A stretch of 64,000 nucleotides of DNA. Origin: Bagarius yarrelli. Taxonomy: Eukaryota; Chordata; Actinopteri; Siluriformes; Sisoridae. A program made the translations under genes and the position numbers. This document shows positions 10,835-23,387 of the stretch, in pieces; the stretch's first letter is position 1; the number at the start of each line of letters is the position of its first letter. The DNA is taken from positions 744,001 through 808,000 of the forward strand of contig VCAZ01000138.1 in the NCBI GenBank assembly GCA_005784505.1. The letters are read 5' to 3'. Below the pieces are notes generated by a model. It was not told the origin of the DNA. It saw only the letters and a list, made by a program, of their open reading frames with translations, and did not search any database.

Positions 10835-13800
10835 CAGAACAAATAAGCAGCAATTGGCTCAGCCCACAGTTACGTCCGCCTATTGATGTACAACAGTCTG
10901 GCCTTTGTTCCCTGCACACAAACACATTTTCCACATTAATATTTCACAGCAAATATACTCACTGCTCCTGATTTAAAGCCTTTTCTCGTTAATGCTGCTG
11001 CGCACTACTGTTTTGACTCATAAGCCTAACTGGTCCTGTGGTGGATTTGTCAGTGTTATATTATACCAACATTAGGGATAAATGATAACGCTGAATGCAG
11101 CTTCTTACTGCAGCCTGGAGGACTAATGTTTTTCTTCTGCTGAAGTAATTAGGATTTAGATGCTACAGGCTCTTATGCCATTAAATAAAAAAGAAAATTA
11201 ATTTTTGAAAGAATTTGCTGGTCTTGCTAAAACAAAAAAAAAAGCCTGCTGTTTATAAATCCACCGCATATCCACACATACACACGGGTGCACACAAAGA
11301 GGGGCTTCTTAAATTGAATGCTAAATATATTTGATGGCCTGCTGTGGCTTTTTAGAAAGTCTCCCTTTACTGTAACGGCCACATGTCCTTGTTTGTGTAG
11401 GAATGAAAGTAAATCTGGTGGTGTGAGCACTTGTCACAGTAGAAACTGGAGGAAGGAGGGAACTAAAGCCAAAAAAAAGGCAAGGGATCAATAGATTCTC
11501 CTCGCAAGAGTGAAACATGACAGACGTAAGTAAAGCTTTTTATGAGAGAAACAATGAATAAATTATGGCCAACTCTCTACTGCCTTGCTTTGTTGTGTGT
11601 CTTACAGATGGGATTACAGAAGGCTAGATCTTGGAAACATATGAAAGATTAATTTGCAGACTGGGACAGGGCTTGCTTACAAAAGGACTGAATAATGATG
11701 CTTTTTTTTTTACAGTGAGTGGAAGAGTTCCAGAGATGGCACTGATGAGACATGAGATGGCAAGATGCTTTGTGACTGCACACAAAGACAAGCCCATCCT
11801 AACACTGACCCTGATACTACAATACACAGTCTAATTAGCACAGGCCTGTGTGTTAAAGCAGGTCTTGTATATAACAGGCATATACTGTAACGCATGTCTA
11901 GGACAGAAACCGAGTGATGTACTCTGGGTGCAGTGATGCAATAACGTTATTTGTATGGACCGTTAGGAGCAATCAGATCAGGCTGTGAGGTAAGCTGAGA
12001 AGCAGTGAGGTCATAGGAGGACTGCTGCTCTTATCTTCAGGCTTGTCCACGCTGCAGGCCCACGGGGTCAGCCTTTTCCATCCAGTCATCGGAAACTGGA
12101 AAGAATCAGCACTTCTGTTTCACCCATCAACAGCTTAAAAGACACTGATAAAAAATTAAGATGCACTACATGTACTGGTAAAATTAAGAACTGCACTTGG
12201 AAACCTCAGGGCAGTTTATTTTCTTTCATAGTCTGGCTGTTTATTGATGGATATACCACAGATTTAATTAAAGCTGTGAATGCTGTCGGGGCACAATTAC
12301 AGTGTCCCTATATCCAAGGTTACTTTCTTCTTCTGTTCATGCCTATTATCTGATGGCCAAATAATTGATACGAATGCACAGGCACAAGCTAGTACTCTAT
12401 AGTGACACTCTGCTATGCTCCAAGCGAGTCCAAACGCCATCTCTGTGAATGAGATAAACACCCTCATTAAGGAATCTTTCCTCAAATGAAAATGGATTGA
12501 TTTATTTTAATTAATTGAATAAAGCACAACACGTTCCATAATCTTCTCTGAGATATTTTGGAGGAGTACGGAACGTTTGCCAGTCTTTATCTGTTTTCAA
12601 TTAGTCAGGCTATAATGATTAATTGAGTGCTCAGCGTTATGGATGAGTTAATTAGCAGAGAGAGCTCGTCTCATTAGAGCCGAGTGGCGGAGTTACTGCA
12701 TGCTGCTCAAGTGTTAGGGATGACACTCTTCCCTCTCCTTGATCTGCGTCCATGTCTGTCCGATTTCTCAGCCTGTTCTTTTATCTATTTGCTATTTGCT
12801 GATGGTAATAGCCAGACCACTTCATCACCTTCTGAGACCTTCCAAGACTGATTAAGTTAAAGCTGTCAGTCAAGAAAACGTATAAGGTCATTTTGTACCA
12901 GAGCCACCAATTCAAATTCAAATGTTGTCTACTGCACTGTGGCAATTGTACAGAGCGCCCTATTTCACCGCCTCGAGCTGGCATTTAACACACTGCTTTA
13001 TTATCAGCTGGCTGGGTGCCACTAGCTATTGTCTTCCTGCTCGTCCCCAGGCCCTTTCTTTATTAAACAGTCTTTCACACGTGAATGAGCCGATATCAAA
13101 ATGCTAACACGTCATTTCACTTCTAACTGTAATTAAGCTTGATTAAAACAACTGCCGAAGCCGAGCGTGCAAGAATCGCTTGTCTTTGTCTTTCTTTACC
13201 CTTGTCAGTCATGAGGCTACCTTTGTGTATGGAGCTTGATGCCAAGTGAACAGACCTCTCCTTAGCACCCCACCAAGTGTTAATTAAGCACAGAAGAGCT
13301 TAATAATCGAGATAACATGGCAATCGGGTGGCGGGTTCCTTTTTATTTTTTAATTACTGAGGCCTCAGGGTGTTACTCCATCTTGATGAAATATGGACAA
13401 TTTGACAAATCAGTCCCAGCCTTAATGTCTACTGCATATTCATAGCTTTTTAGAAGTCTAATGAAAGTCGCTGTTGGACCTCCCATGTGTGCAGGAAGAA
13501 ACGAAAGTGTAAGTGTGAGCGGGTATGTGTGAGTGAGGGAGTATGTGTTTGCATGTCTCTCTCACTGATGAATGATTCATGCTGTTTAGCTCACAGTTGT
13601 TTGGGTGCATCTGGCTCCGGGAGGTGTGAAGCTGGCCAAATGGAGGGGCCACATGGCAGCTCCAGATGTTCAGCTTTTGTATATGCAGGGCTCATCAAAA
13701 ACAACAAGCCATGCCACCCTGAGCCCCAGCCATCTGGGGCAAAGCCTGCCTGCAGCTTCCTGCCAGTTTCCCAGTTCATCGTGGGAGGGTGATTGGCGAC

Positions 13801-14504
13801 TGCTGCTTTGTTTGGAGGCAAGCGATAGTTCTGTCAACCAAATCTCCGACTCAGCCCTCCTCTTGCTTGAAATCTCAGGTCACGGCTGATAGGTATCCAT
13901 AGATACGTATATCCACGTACAATCCCAGTACACTCAGGGAGGATATTTCATGGCCTGCCTCTCTTATCTTCCCTTTGATACATTTTTTATCCATCTCGAT
14001 TGAAGATTCATCTCTTTCATTTCCTGTGATATGTGGCTTGGCTTTTTCTCACTCAGTATTGCAGCGCAGATAAAGCACCTAATAATCAATTCAAAACCAT
14101 AGCACTCTCAGGTTGCCCCGATTCCTACCTAAACCCTGATTAGGAATTCATTAAACAGTGAACCCGCAGCTGCTCAGTGAGCAATAGTAAAATTCCTGGT
14201 GAAATTGCAATTGTTATGGCTTTGGTTCTGGTATCAGGGTTATGTGCACTGTAAAGGGTATTTTAAACAGGGTGCCATAGAAAGGATAACTTAAAAGATA
14301 TAATCCATTGCTCTATGCAGTATTGGGCAAAAAAATATATTCATTGATTAAAGTTGGGCTTTTTAAAATTTGAATAAAATAAAAAGATTTTTTAAATCAT
14401 ATGAGCCAATATTTTATTCACAATAGAACATAGATAAAATAACAAATGTTCAAACTGAGAAATTTGACACTTTTATTTACTAAATGAGCTCATTTCAAAT
14501 TTGA
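10833..14504. other. unique DNA with several candidate regulatory blocks
   Basis: No gene is recognised; frames such as 13487-13792 and 13605-13889 have no domain. Four stretches are strikingly complex and repeat-free: about 12000-12130; 12540-12720 (rich in TAATTAG/TTAATTAG words); 12925-13180 (with GGCAATTGTACAG and CTGTAATTAAGCTTGATTAA); and 13575-13900 (with E-box-rich CATCTGG/CAGATG words). They look like conserved non-coding elements in a gene desert, but this is inference from composition. Confidence 0.4.
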
Positions 14505-14645
14505 TGCCTGCTACAGGTTTTTTAAAAGTTGGCACGGGGCAACAATATTTTGCATATGATTAATTAAAAAATCAGGTCTGTAACATGATTAGCTATAAAA
14601 GGGGCGTCTTAGCGAGGCAGAGTCTCTGAGAAGTAAAGCGCAAAC
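14505..14645 (+). mobile_element. 5' fragment of a Tc1-like transposon
   Basis: The segment ATGATTAGCTATAAAAGG, then GGCAGAGTCTCTGAGAAGTAAAG, resembles the leader of a teleost Tc1-like element in which 'attagctataaaa...ggcagagtctctcagaagcaaag' immediately precedes the transposase ATG. Here the sequence diverges at the expected start codon, and no transposase follows. This is matched from memory of the family. Confidence 0.4.
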
Positions 14646-17389
14646 AAAATTTGAACTACGAACTTTTATCTACATTAAAAAAAATGCAATTAATCTAGTG
14701 ACGATAAATCTTTGTCTTAAAGCATTAATACAACTTAGTTTTGAGTCAGTATGCTTGTGAGCCAGCATGTTTCTCAGATTAGTCAATTACAAATTTCCAG
14801 TTTGCTCTTAAAATAAAATGCGGTCATTCTTAGGAAAGATAATATTGTGATTACATAGTACAGTGTGAGATTTTCTTCCATCATCGAGCTATTTTGAAAC
14901 CGAAACTAGTACTTTTTTTATGGTAGATCTTTTGCCCCTGCATCGGCAAATGATGTTCACCTATAGACTGTGGTGGGGAATGATTTAAAAACATAACCAC
15001 TGTAGCCATCAAACTGTGTAATGTACAGAATAAACAGACAATCCACTGTGGTTGAAGTGCCACAGAGCCTCCTGGGTACACTTACAAACTGAGAAATTAG
15101 TTGTGAAATCTGAAAGAACGATGTCTGGCATTGCTTTTCCCCCATGCTGCATGTGGTTTGCTCCAGTCCTGTAAAAGTGAAGTTGTGGTGAACGGCACTG
15201 AACATTTCCAAATGCATTTTGGCTAAATGCTGTAGCTTTTTCCTATGAGCTTCTAGGAGTGTTGAAGATAATCTAAATCATTAGACTTTGTTCTGGTAGC
15301 AACGCTAATATAATCCCTTCTTTATCAAGAGAAGCGTCCATCTGATTTTTTTTTTCTAAAGAGGAATAAACACTAACTGCTTTGCTGGACGTAGACCAGA
15401 CACAGCTATCGTGTCCGCACTGGCCGGTTGGCTTGGCAGCTTAATGGCACCCTTCATTATCCAATTACACATTAGGAAGGGCAGATTAGAAATCCTGGCC
15501 ACATGAATAGCATCACTCTGTGGTGGTGGTTTTGGGGTTTTTTTAATCATTTGTGGTTTATGCAGTAAGCATTAGGAGAAAAGACATGTATTTCATTTGC
15601 CTTTTATTCGTTGAGTTGTCTGAGAATGTTTTCCGGCTTTATTATGTCAGTAAAAATCAAGTACTTTCCTTATTTAACGTTTTTTAAATAGTTGTTTGTC
15701 TAGTAGTTCTTAATTTTTTAATAAATATCAATTATAAGTATAAGTTAACATTATTAATTTAGTACTACCGATTACTTCCTACATAGTTACTTGTTAATTA
15801 TTGACTATTATTCTACGGTGTTAACTATGTCCTTAATATAAGAGTGTGATGATAGCATTGTGGCAAATAACCTTGCTAAGTCACAACTTCAGACTTCTAA
15901 GTTTGTCCCGAGTTCAGGTTTTTGTTTTTTTTTTGTTTTGTTTTTTTTGAGTCTGTATGTCTTTTCTCAGATTTCCACCCACAAGGTAAAGGGGAATTGA
16001 CCCTGGGTGTGACTGCATGTGCATGATGTGGTATAACGGTCTTAATTTTTTCATCCAGGATGTATTTCAGAACCATAAACGTGAGACCGGCTCTGGCTCT
16101 GCCATTACTCTGAATACAGCAGTCACTAAAAATAAGGAAGTGACTGTGACTTGCACACATATATATGTGTATATGTATAATATTAAAAAAAAAGAGAGAG
16201 AATAACTACAAAGCATGACGAATTGCAAAAAATTTATTTAGGTTGGGGATTTGTGCAGTAATGTTTAGTCTCTAGTCTATTCTTTACTAAAAACAAGGCC
16301 ACCCCAGTATAATGTGGAAAATGTATGTTTACAATGGTGCTTTGTTGGCAGGGATGACCATGAGTTAAGAACTTAAACACTGGTAATTTTGTAAAAATAT
16401 GTTGATTTAATTGGATTTATAATTATCTGGCAGGCTGTGGTGCATTATTTGAAATCCTGTGTATTATGTATTATTATAGACCTTGAAAACAATAATCATA
16501 ATGTTGTTCAAAGTAATGTTTGGCATCTTGTTGATGTGGTGTCTTTCTATACAGTACTTTTTCCAAAATATGCGCTGGGTAGCTTGTGCTTTTCACCCAT
16601 CTATTACTTTAATGACAGCTTTTATGCAGCTCGGCTGCCTGCTTTCCTCTAGTGCTTATACCACCAGCTGGCACAAAAAGAGATTATCCGTGGGTTCTTT
16701 GAGTGAGTCATCACTTTAAACTACAGACACTACAGACTTTATTGCGCCAAAAGACATTATAAATATTAAATCAGGAATTTTTTTTAAAGGTATTTTGATC
16801 TAGCACTGGAAACGGAAAGCAAAAAGCAAACTCAAAGGAGTTGATATAAACACTTATATGAAAGACTTCAAGGCCTTTGCCTGGGAGCTAATGCTACTTA
16901 TTACATTGTTGCTCTGTAATTCTATTTTAAATCATGTTTTATTATTGAGAATCGGGATAGAGGCTAGCTAAAACCTCTGAAGGACAGACTGGAGCTTTTA
17001 TTAGCAATAGGCAGAACAGACGCTAGTGCTGTACTTACTAAAAGTAAGAGTAAGACTGTGTCTGTGCAAAGCTCCTTGAAATTTACATCAAGCATATGCT
17101 TTTAATGCTAACTAGCTACCTGTGTTTTTTTACATTTATTTATTACTAATATAATAAAAGTACAATACAATGCAATACTTTTAGATATTGTGATATACAG
17201 TACAAATGAGACTTAACAAAAAAAGAAATAACTAAACAAATTCAAGATAATATATATATATATTTAAAATGTATTTAGCAGTTTATAACCTTTTGTATCA
17301 AGTTTCAGTGACATTTCCTGTCTTTTAGATGGGTGCCGAAAAGAAACTATAATGGTATTCTATAACGGCATAGGCTGGAGTTTTTTCTG
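14646..17389. other. AT-rich unique DNA
   Basis: I see no gene. The open frames (14881-15217, 15897-16205, 16437-16719) have no domain or exon-like boundaries. The region is AT-rich with short poly-T and TATA runs, including a TATATA run at 17249-17263. The complexity is somewhat higher around 15370-15500 and 16540-16720. Confidence 0.4.
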
Positions 17390-17600
17390 ACTTCTAGTTT
17401 CGTCCAGGTCCTGATCCTGACTCTTGATTCTGTCCAGGACCTAATACCCACTCCTGGTTTTGTCCAGGTCCCCGGCCCTGACTTCTGATTCTGTCCAGGT
17501 CCTGACCCTGACTTCTGGTTCTGTCCAGGACCTGACCCCTGGTTCTGCACTGGAGCCGACTGTTTCCGGGTCCGACCCTGACCCTTGGTTCCGGCCAAAA
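17390..17600. repeat. ~30-bp GC-rich minisatellite
   Basis: About six diverged copies of a roughly 30-base unit are seen. Each has the form CTGACTTCTGGTTCTGTCC followed by AGGTCCTGACC, with alternate GGACC/GGTCC variants. The unit is a multiple of three, so the minus strand keeps an open frame (17347-17598) that reads as a Gly/Gln/Ser/Pro-rich 10-residue repeat. No start context, flanking exon or domain supports translation. Confidence 0.75.
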
Positions 17601-17818
17601 CCTGCCCCTGCCCCCTGTTTACTGTAACAGTATGGGCCGAAGTTTCTCATCAGGTATCTCCGTTTCTGTCGTCTTTTATGCTAATCGCTATTGCTTGTAT
17701 TAATGCTAACCGCTTCCGTCTGGTTTTTATAGTTTTCCGATCTCCCGCTACTACGTTCGGGTTTTGGTTTTTCCTGAACCGGTTCTCTTTTGACAGATCC
17801 AAGATCCATTTTCGATTT

Positions 17819-18015
17819 TATTTACATTTACAGTTGGATCATTCAGCAGACACTCTTATCCAGAGCAACATTTATATCATTTATACACTTGGGCAATTAA
17901 GGGTTAAGGGGCTTGATTAAGGGCCCAGCAGTGGTAACATAGTGGTGCTGGGACTCAAACCCACAACCTTCTGGTTAGGAGTCCAACACCTTAACCGCTG
18001 ATCTACCACTCCTCC
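17819..18015 (-). repeat. tRNA-derived SINE
   Basis: Near full-length copy on the minus strand. The tail at 17819-17870 is the reverse complement of 'gctctggataagagtgtctgc...', and the body holds the GGGCCC and TTAACCCTTAATTG words. The tRNA-like head ends near 18015 with 'tagcggttaagg' and a B-box-like GGTTTGAGTCC. Both promoter boxes are slightly off consensus. Confidence 0.75.
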
Positions 18016-21000
18016 CTTCCAGTTCGCTTAAGTATAGTGCTAGATTTACACACAATGAAGTTTCAAAATCATAAAATTAGCTTGCATCTTCAGAAACAAT
18101 GAAAGTATGTCCAAAACTCTGGAAAGAATTCACTTTGTATTAAATTGTAAACTTTGAAATTCAAAAGCACCCACAGAATTATACGTTTAGTGTTTTCAAA
18201 CGCACTTCAATTGAATGAATTGAATGCTCTAAAACACTGCTACGGCTTAGCATGATGTAAAATCTGCTTCAAAAATGTAAAAGCTGCAGTCAGAATTTCA
18301 ACACTCTTTATTATATTCTAAGATTTATGCTATGTTTTTGTCTGACTTTTTCTTTAGCCGTGCTGAGCGCAGCTTTAGGATCTTGCAGAGTGACTTTCCT
18401 TCAATGATGTTTCTCCGTAAGTCTATATAGCTGTAATTAATGTGCCCTGCCTGCTGAGTAAGACGGTAATAATAGTGACGAGCCATTACAGTGGCCCACC
18501 CCCCATACTTTACATGTGTTCAGGAGCAAATTACTGACCTGGTCGATAAGCAGTGGGCACACGGGCAGATCGATATCTGCACTCCCAGAGAACAATCTTC
18601 AGCTTTAATGACAATACATTGATTTTTAAATAACTGCTCATGTTTCAGAAACGCTAATCACTCTACCCTCCCTGGGGACAGACTTTCCCGCTGGCTCCCT
18701 CGCTCTGTCGTCCTTTTTTTCTTATTCTTTTCTTTGCCTCTATACATTAATACCCTGAGAATGATGGATAGGTGTGATTTATCTTTGATTTTTACCTCCT
18801 TGTACGGCCTCTAGCTGAATGAAAGTAAGATTCACATGAAGAAAAAAAAGGTCATTTTTACAAATCGAATCCATGAAATTGAACTCTTTAAACTTCACAT
18901 TCTTCAGTAGGTCAAGCCACTTTTATAAGTTGTTGGATAAGACAAAGTGCATTATGTTGCCACGTCCTCCATGTCAAGTGATGTTAGCACAGCACTCTAA
19001 ATAGCCTTCTCACCTTGACATTGTGCTCAGGTCATCTGAGCCACTCGGGGCAGTCAGCCCAGCTGGCATTACATGAGAGATAAAGAAGTAGCACTGCTGT
19101 TCTTCCAGTCTGTCTCACTGACTGACTGCACTGCATAAATAAATGATTAGGGGAAGAGGAGGAGGTAAAAGAGGGAGGGGGGGTAGCTGCATGGGGCTGG
19201 ATGGGCTGAGACAGACTCCTCTCACGTCTTCATTTCCCCTCTGAGGAGTGACTAGAAGGCAAAACAAACCCCGCTGTCAGAAAACAGCCAGACAGCAGCG
19301 TTAATTAGAGCAACAGAAGCGCAGGCAGTGAGGGTAGGTACACACACACACACACACACACACACATCCCCATACACCAGCAGGATGCTTTCAGTTAATG
19401 GAAAAATGACTGGTAACCTAGCCACTTTCTATGCAGCTTTCAGAAAATACATAACATTCCTTTTCTATTAATAGGAGCTTAGAATATTTTTTTTACCCCT
19501 GTCTTCTTTTAGATATAATTTTGTAATGGTTCGAGCACAGATAAAGAAAGCAGATATCTGTTTAGAGCCAGACCCCTAAAAGCTACAGTGACAGATATCT
19601 ACACCAGGCTAGCACTGACACAGGCTATCACAGGGCAAAGCTAAGCAAAGCCTGCTTTATTCCCCATGCAGCAGATTCACTGATGAATGCAGCCGCCAAG
19701 CAACTGGCAAATCCTCCACTCGCAGCTTGGCTGAGGAAAACAGAGTGAGACAGGGAGGCAAATGCAGCAAGTGGCAGTGTTGGTAAGTGTCTTATTAACA
19801 TAGGATGTCTGAAGTGTGTGTAGCCAAGACCTTGTCACATGGCAGCCATTGTTAGCATGACTATAAGAAGCTTTCATCACCAATGGAATTTTTTAATCCA
19901 ATATTGCTGTGGCAAACGGAAGGTCAGTGCTTAGCCACATTTATCCAATAGGATAAGCTCTCTAGAGAACTTGTGAAAATGTACCACTCCTCCTATTTCA
20001 TAGAACTAACTTCCTTTTATGATATGGGCTTCTATATAAGGCATCTTACTCCAGGCAGCTGTAAAGGCCTCTGCGGAGACGATAAATAATTCAAACCTAC
20101 TTGTTCTTTGTTTTTTTTTCTTCTGCTGTCTGGTCTCTGGAGGTTTTTCCCGGCCCATATTGTCCATTATGACAGGCCATTATCTGGCTTCAGGCCGCTG
20201 TCTCTCCGTTTGTTACCCAGTCCCCCCCTTGGACCCTGTAACCTTCAAGCAGACGAGAAGAATGATCGAGCTAGTATTGTTATATAAACACTGGAGCCTG
20301 AGGCAAAAGAACGAGAGAAAGAGAATGAGGGCTAACACACACCACCCTGTCAGGGCACACCGATTAAAAGCAGTGGGCACCACTTTTCACCAACTCTTAT
20401 ACTGCTACATCGAGGAGCCGTTGTTATTGATGAAACATAAACTACTGCAGTTATTTATGACCTAATTATTGCACTCTAATTATATAAATAGGGATGTACT
20501 TCAGATTTTTTGTACATAGAACTGGTGCTACAGAGATTTGTAGCACAGGCTACAAAATTGTAGCATTAAATATCTGTTATCATGTCTATCAAGTATTGAT
20601 GTTCCGTACAGAGCACAAAAAATATAAACCATCCCAAAAACTTTTTAAGACAAAAAGTTTTTGCTTTTTTGCTAAAAACAAAATTGCAACTCAACATTTT
20701 ACATCAAAGCAGAACAGATGGGTAGATAACACAAGATAAAAACTTGGGGTTGTATCTCTACATCTCCTTTTTGTTTTTTCACCTTTTCCAGCACAATAAA
20801 CTGGGTTAAATTACCTGCTGACATAAATTTACTGTAAAAACTTTTTTTCATTTAAATCCATTGTGCTATAAAAAGAAATTAATGACCTACTTTTCCTGTC
20901 ATTCCACTAAAAACCAGTCACCAAATATAGAAACTATAATGATATTATACAGTTTGTCATTATTACTTTACGTTAAGACTAAAGTTCTGTTTAAACAGTA

Positions 21001-21278
21001 TGGCAAATGTCCTGCCTGTCAAATGGTGACAAATAAGGAGTTAAAAGAAAACACGTTTAAAGGTTCAACATTTATCTCCTGCCTGTAAGTAGACTTTGTG
21101 TCCAACATAACCTGAATAACTTGATTATCAACCAATCAATAAATAAATAATCAATGTACATATAACTACAATTTCATTTAACACTTTATTAAATTCTGTA
21201 AAAGTTTGCTTATCTTAAGCAGCCGCTTAAATAAAGCTACATGACATAAGAAGAACTATCAATAACTTGAAAAAAACC
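18016..21278. other. unique DNA with candidate regulatory blocks
   Basis: No gene is recognised; the 101-residue frame at 20160-20465 has no domain. Sequence-complex candidates for conserved elements are about 18370-18690 (CTGTAATTAATGTGCCC, GATCGATATCTGC), 18960-19120, and 20040-20460. A CA microsatellite lies at 19340-19366. Positions 20480-21270 are AT-rich and plain. Confidence 0.4.
19340..19366. repeat. (CA)n microsatellite
   Basis: CA dinucleotide run of about 27 bases, in otherwise unique sequence. Confidence 0.9.
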
Positions 21279-21665
21279 TTCACCCAAACATGAAAATTAC
21301 CCCATTATTAACTCAACCTCAGGAAATCCCTAGGTGTATGAGGCTTTCTTCGTTCAGACTAATCAAGTTATATTAAAAATGTCCCAGCTTTTCCGAGCTT
21401 CATGATGACAGGGAGTGGGTGTTAATTTTCAACAGTTCAAAGGAAGTCAAATAAAGCGCATTCGTCCATTATAAAGTGTCCCACATGCCTCCTGGTGCAA
21501 ATCGATTGCATTTTCTAAGAAAAATATCCATATTTAAAATTAAATAAACAGTAATGTCTAGCTTCTGCTAACTGTCGCACACACGTTTATGAGAGAGACA
21601 TAAAGGCGTATCACATAGGAAGCAGGCATAAGCATTAGGAATTGTGGGAAATGAGGTTTAACAAA
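21279..21665 (+). repeat. teleost interspersed repeat
   Basis: The sequence opens with TTCACCCAAACATGAAAATT and continues with segments matching a high-copy fish repeat I know: 'cctaggtgtatgaggctttctt', 'gtcccagcttttccgagctt', the 'taagaaaaatatccatattt' stretch, the 'aactgtcgcacacacgttta' stretch and the 'gagagacataaaggcg' stretch. It carries no coding frame. This family is probably a non-autonomous DNA transposon, though I am not certain of the class. Confidence 0.6.
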
Positions 21666-22420
21666 ATGGCATAATGCAACCTGGACATGAGTTTTAATCA
21701 AACAATAAACTACAACTACCCAGTATAACAGCATTAATATCTTCTCTCTCTCTCACACACACACACATAGTTCAATCACTTCACACTATTAAGCGGCTGT
21801 GTTATAAACAAGCAAAACTGTATCACACATCTGTTACAGTGGTAAATGTATTCCTTGCACAGACCAGTAGCACATGTGACATATATTTCACACTAAACAG
21901 TCCTGCATATAAAGAAAAGACAGATGGTGCTGTTATAATGTCTGAACACTTGCATGTTTAAGTCAAAACATTATTAAAACAAAAACTGCACAATAAACAC
22001 AGATAAAAATAATTTAGAAATTAATTTTAAATAGAAAATTATTAAACATTTGGTATAAATTACATTTTTTCGTCAACTTTTTTTTGCAATTAACTATATG
22101 ATGATATAACCAGCAGATCTAGAATTCAAATAGGTCTGTGTGTGAAGACATGATTAAATGTATGATAGCATGATACAGTTTATTATAGTTTAATAAGGGT
22201 ACTATTATATCTGAAAGTTATTTCAGTATAGTTACCTTTATTTTTTTTCAGAGCCAGCAAATATATGTTTCACATATTTACCTTATTATTCTTACTAAAA
22301 CATTTTTTTTTAAATCAGCCAAATATCATACTATAAACGTCTATAAACTTATATTTTGGCCTACACATAATACACACATTTTTATTATTCAGATCTGTTA
22401 AAGGATTATCAGGCTGCAAA
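21666..22420. other. AT-rich unique DNA
   Basis: I see no gene and no clear repeat apart from short CT and CA runs at 21742-21768. The rest is AT-rich with simple A and T runs. Confidence 0.4.
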
Positions 22421-22860
22421 AGTCAGGTCAACCGGAACCGGGAAACACCACCAATAACACATAATGTATTTGTTTATCACCAGTCGAATTGCATCTACAC
22501 TAACATATGTCTGTTCTTTGTTATTCCGAGCTCACCGTCACCACCATCACTTGGAGACAATAAGGCAGTTTCTCTTGTCTTCTAAGACCACAGAAACTTA
22601 GCTGCAGCACGGGTAACCTACTGATTTATCTGGTCAAAGGAGAACTGACCCCCCGACTGAGCCTGGTTCTCCGTTTTGGTTCCTTGCCGCCGTCGCCTCT
22701 GGCTTGCTTAGTTGGGGACTCTAAATTTATGGATATCAATCAAATGGACTCTTCTAATGAATGTTTAATATTGTGGTTTCTGAGGTACTTCTGTAAAGCT
22801 GCTTTGAAACAATCCAATAAACAATAAATAAACAATAAATAAAGCTGACTTGACTTGACT
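22421..22860 (+). repeat. teleost interspersed repeat with 3' pentamer tail
   Basis: The segments GAGAACTGACCCCCCGACTG, GGTTCCTTGCCGCCGTCGCC and CTGGCTTGCTTAGTTGGGG are hallmarks of a widespread fish interspersed repeat that ends with 'ataaataaagctgacttgac'. Here the 3' end carries several AATAAA words and a short TTGAC tandem tail, the form left by retroposition. No coding frame is present. The class is uncertain. Confidence 0.6.
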
Positions 22861-23348
22861 ATATGTACAGCATATTATTTAGTATGTACCTTTTTGGAAT
22901 TCTTTATATTTTCAGTAAAATCTTATTGGTTTATTATAATATAATTTAACCACATGATAGGGGTGAGGCAGACTTTTGTATTTAACTGTGTAGATGGGAT
23001 TTGGTGTCATTTAGGTTTAGCTTAGATCTCAGTGCGTGTGATATCTCAGCCATCTCGGATCAATGCCTGAGGCAGCCCTTGAATCAATGAGCCTGGAGCA
23101 TCTCGAACAACCATGTCGTTTATCTCTGGAGGCCTTAGAGACAGAGAGAGAAGAAAAAAAGAAAGCTTCTGACCTCTAATTACCCTGTCCTGTAGCTCTA
23201 ATTCAAATGTGTTCTGACTGAGATAATTGCCTATTGGAAAGCCCAGTTGAGTCTCATGATAATCTTTTGCAAAACCTCCACAGTCCCAGAGAGTAAACGA
23301 AAGAGAGAAAGAAAGCAGGCAGATGGAGAGAGAGTGGGAGAGAGAAAG

Positions 23349-23387
<39 letters not shown>

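Noticed and set aside
10402..10934. Three overlapping open frames of 140-154 residues on both strands
   Set aside because: They are the purine tract translated: Arg/Glu on one strand and Ser/Leu on the other. There is no start context or domain.
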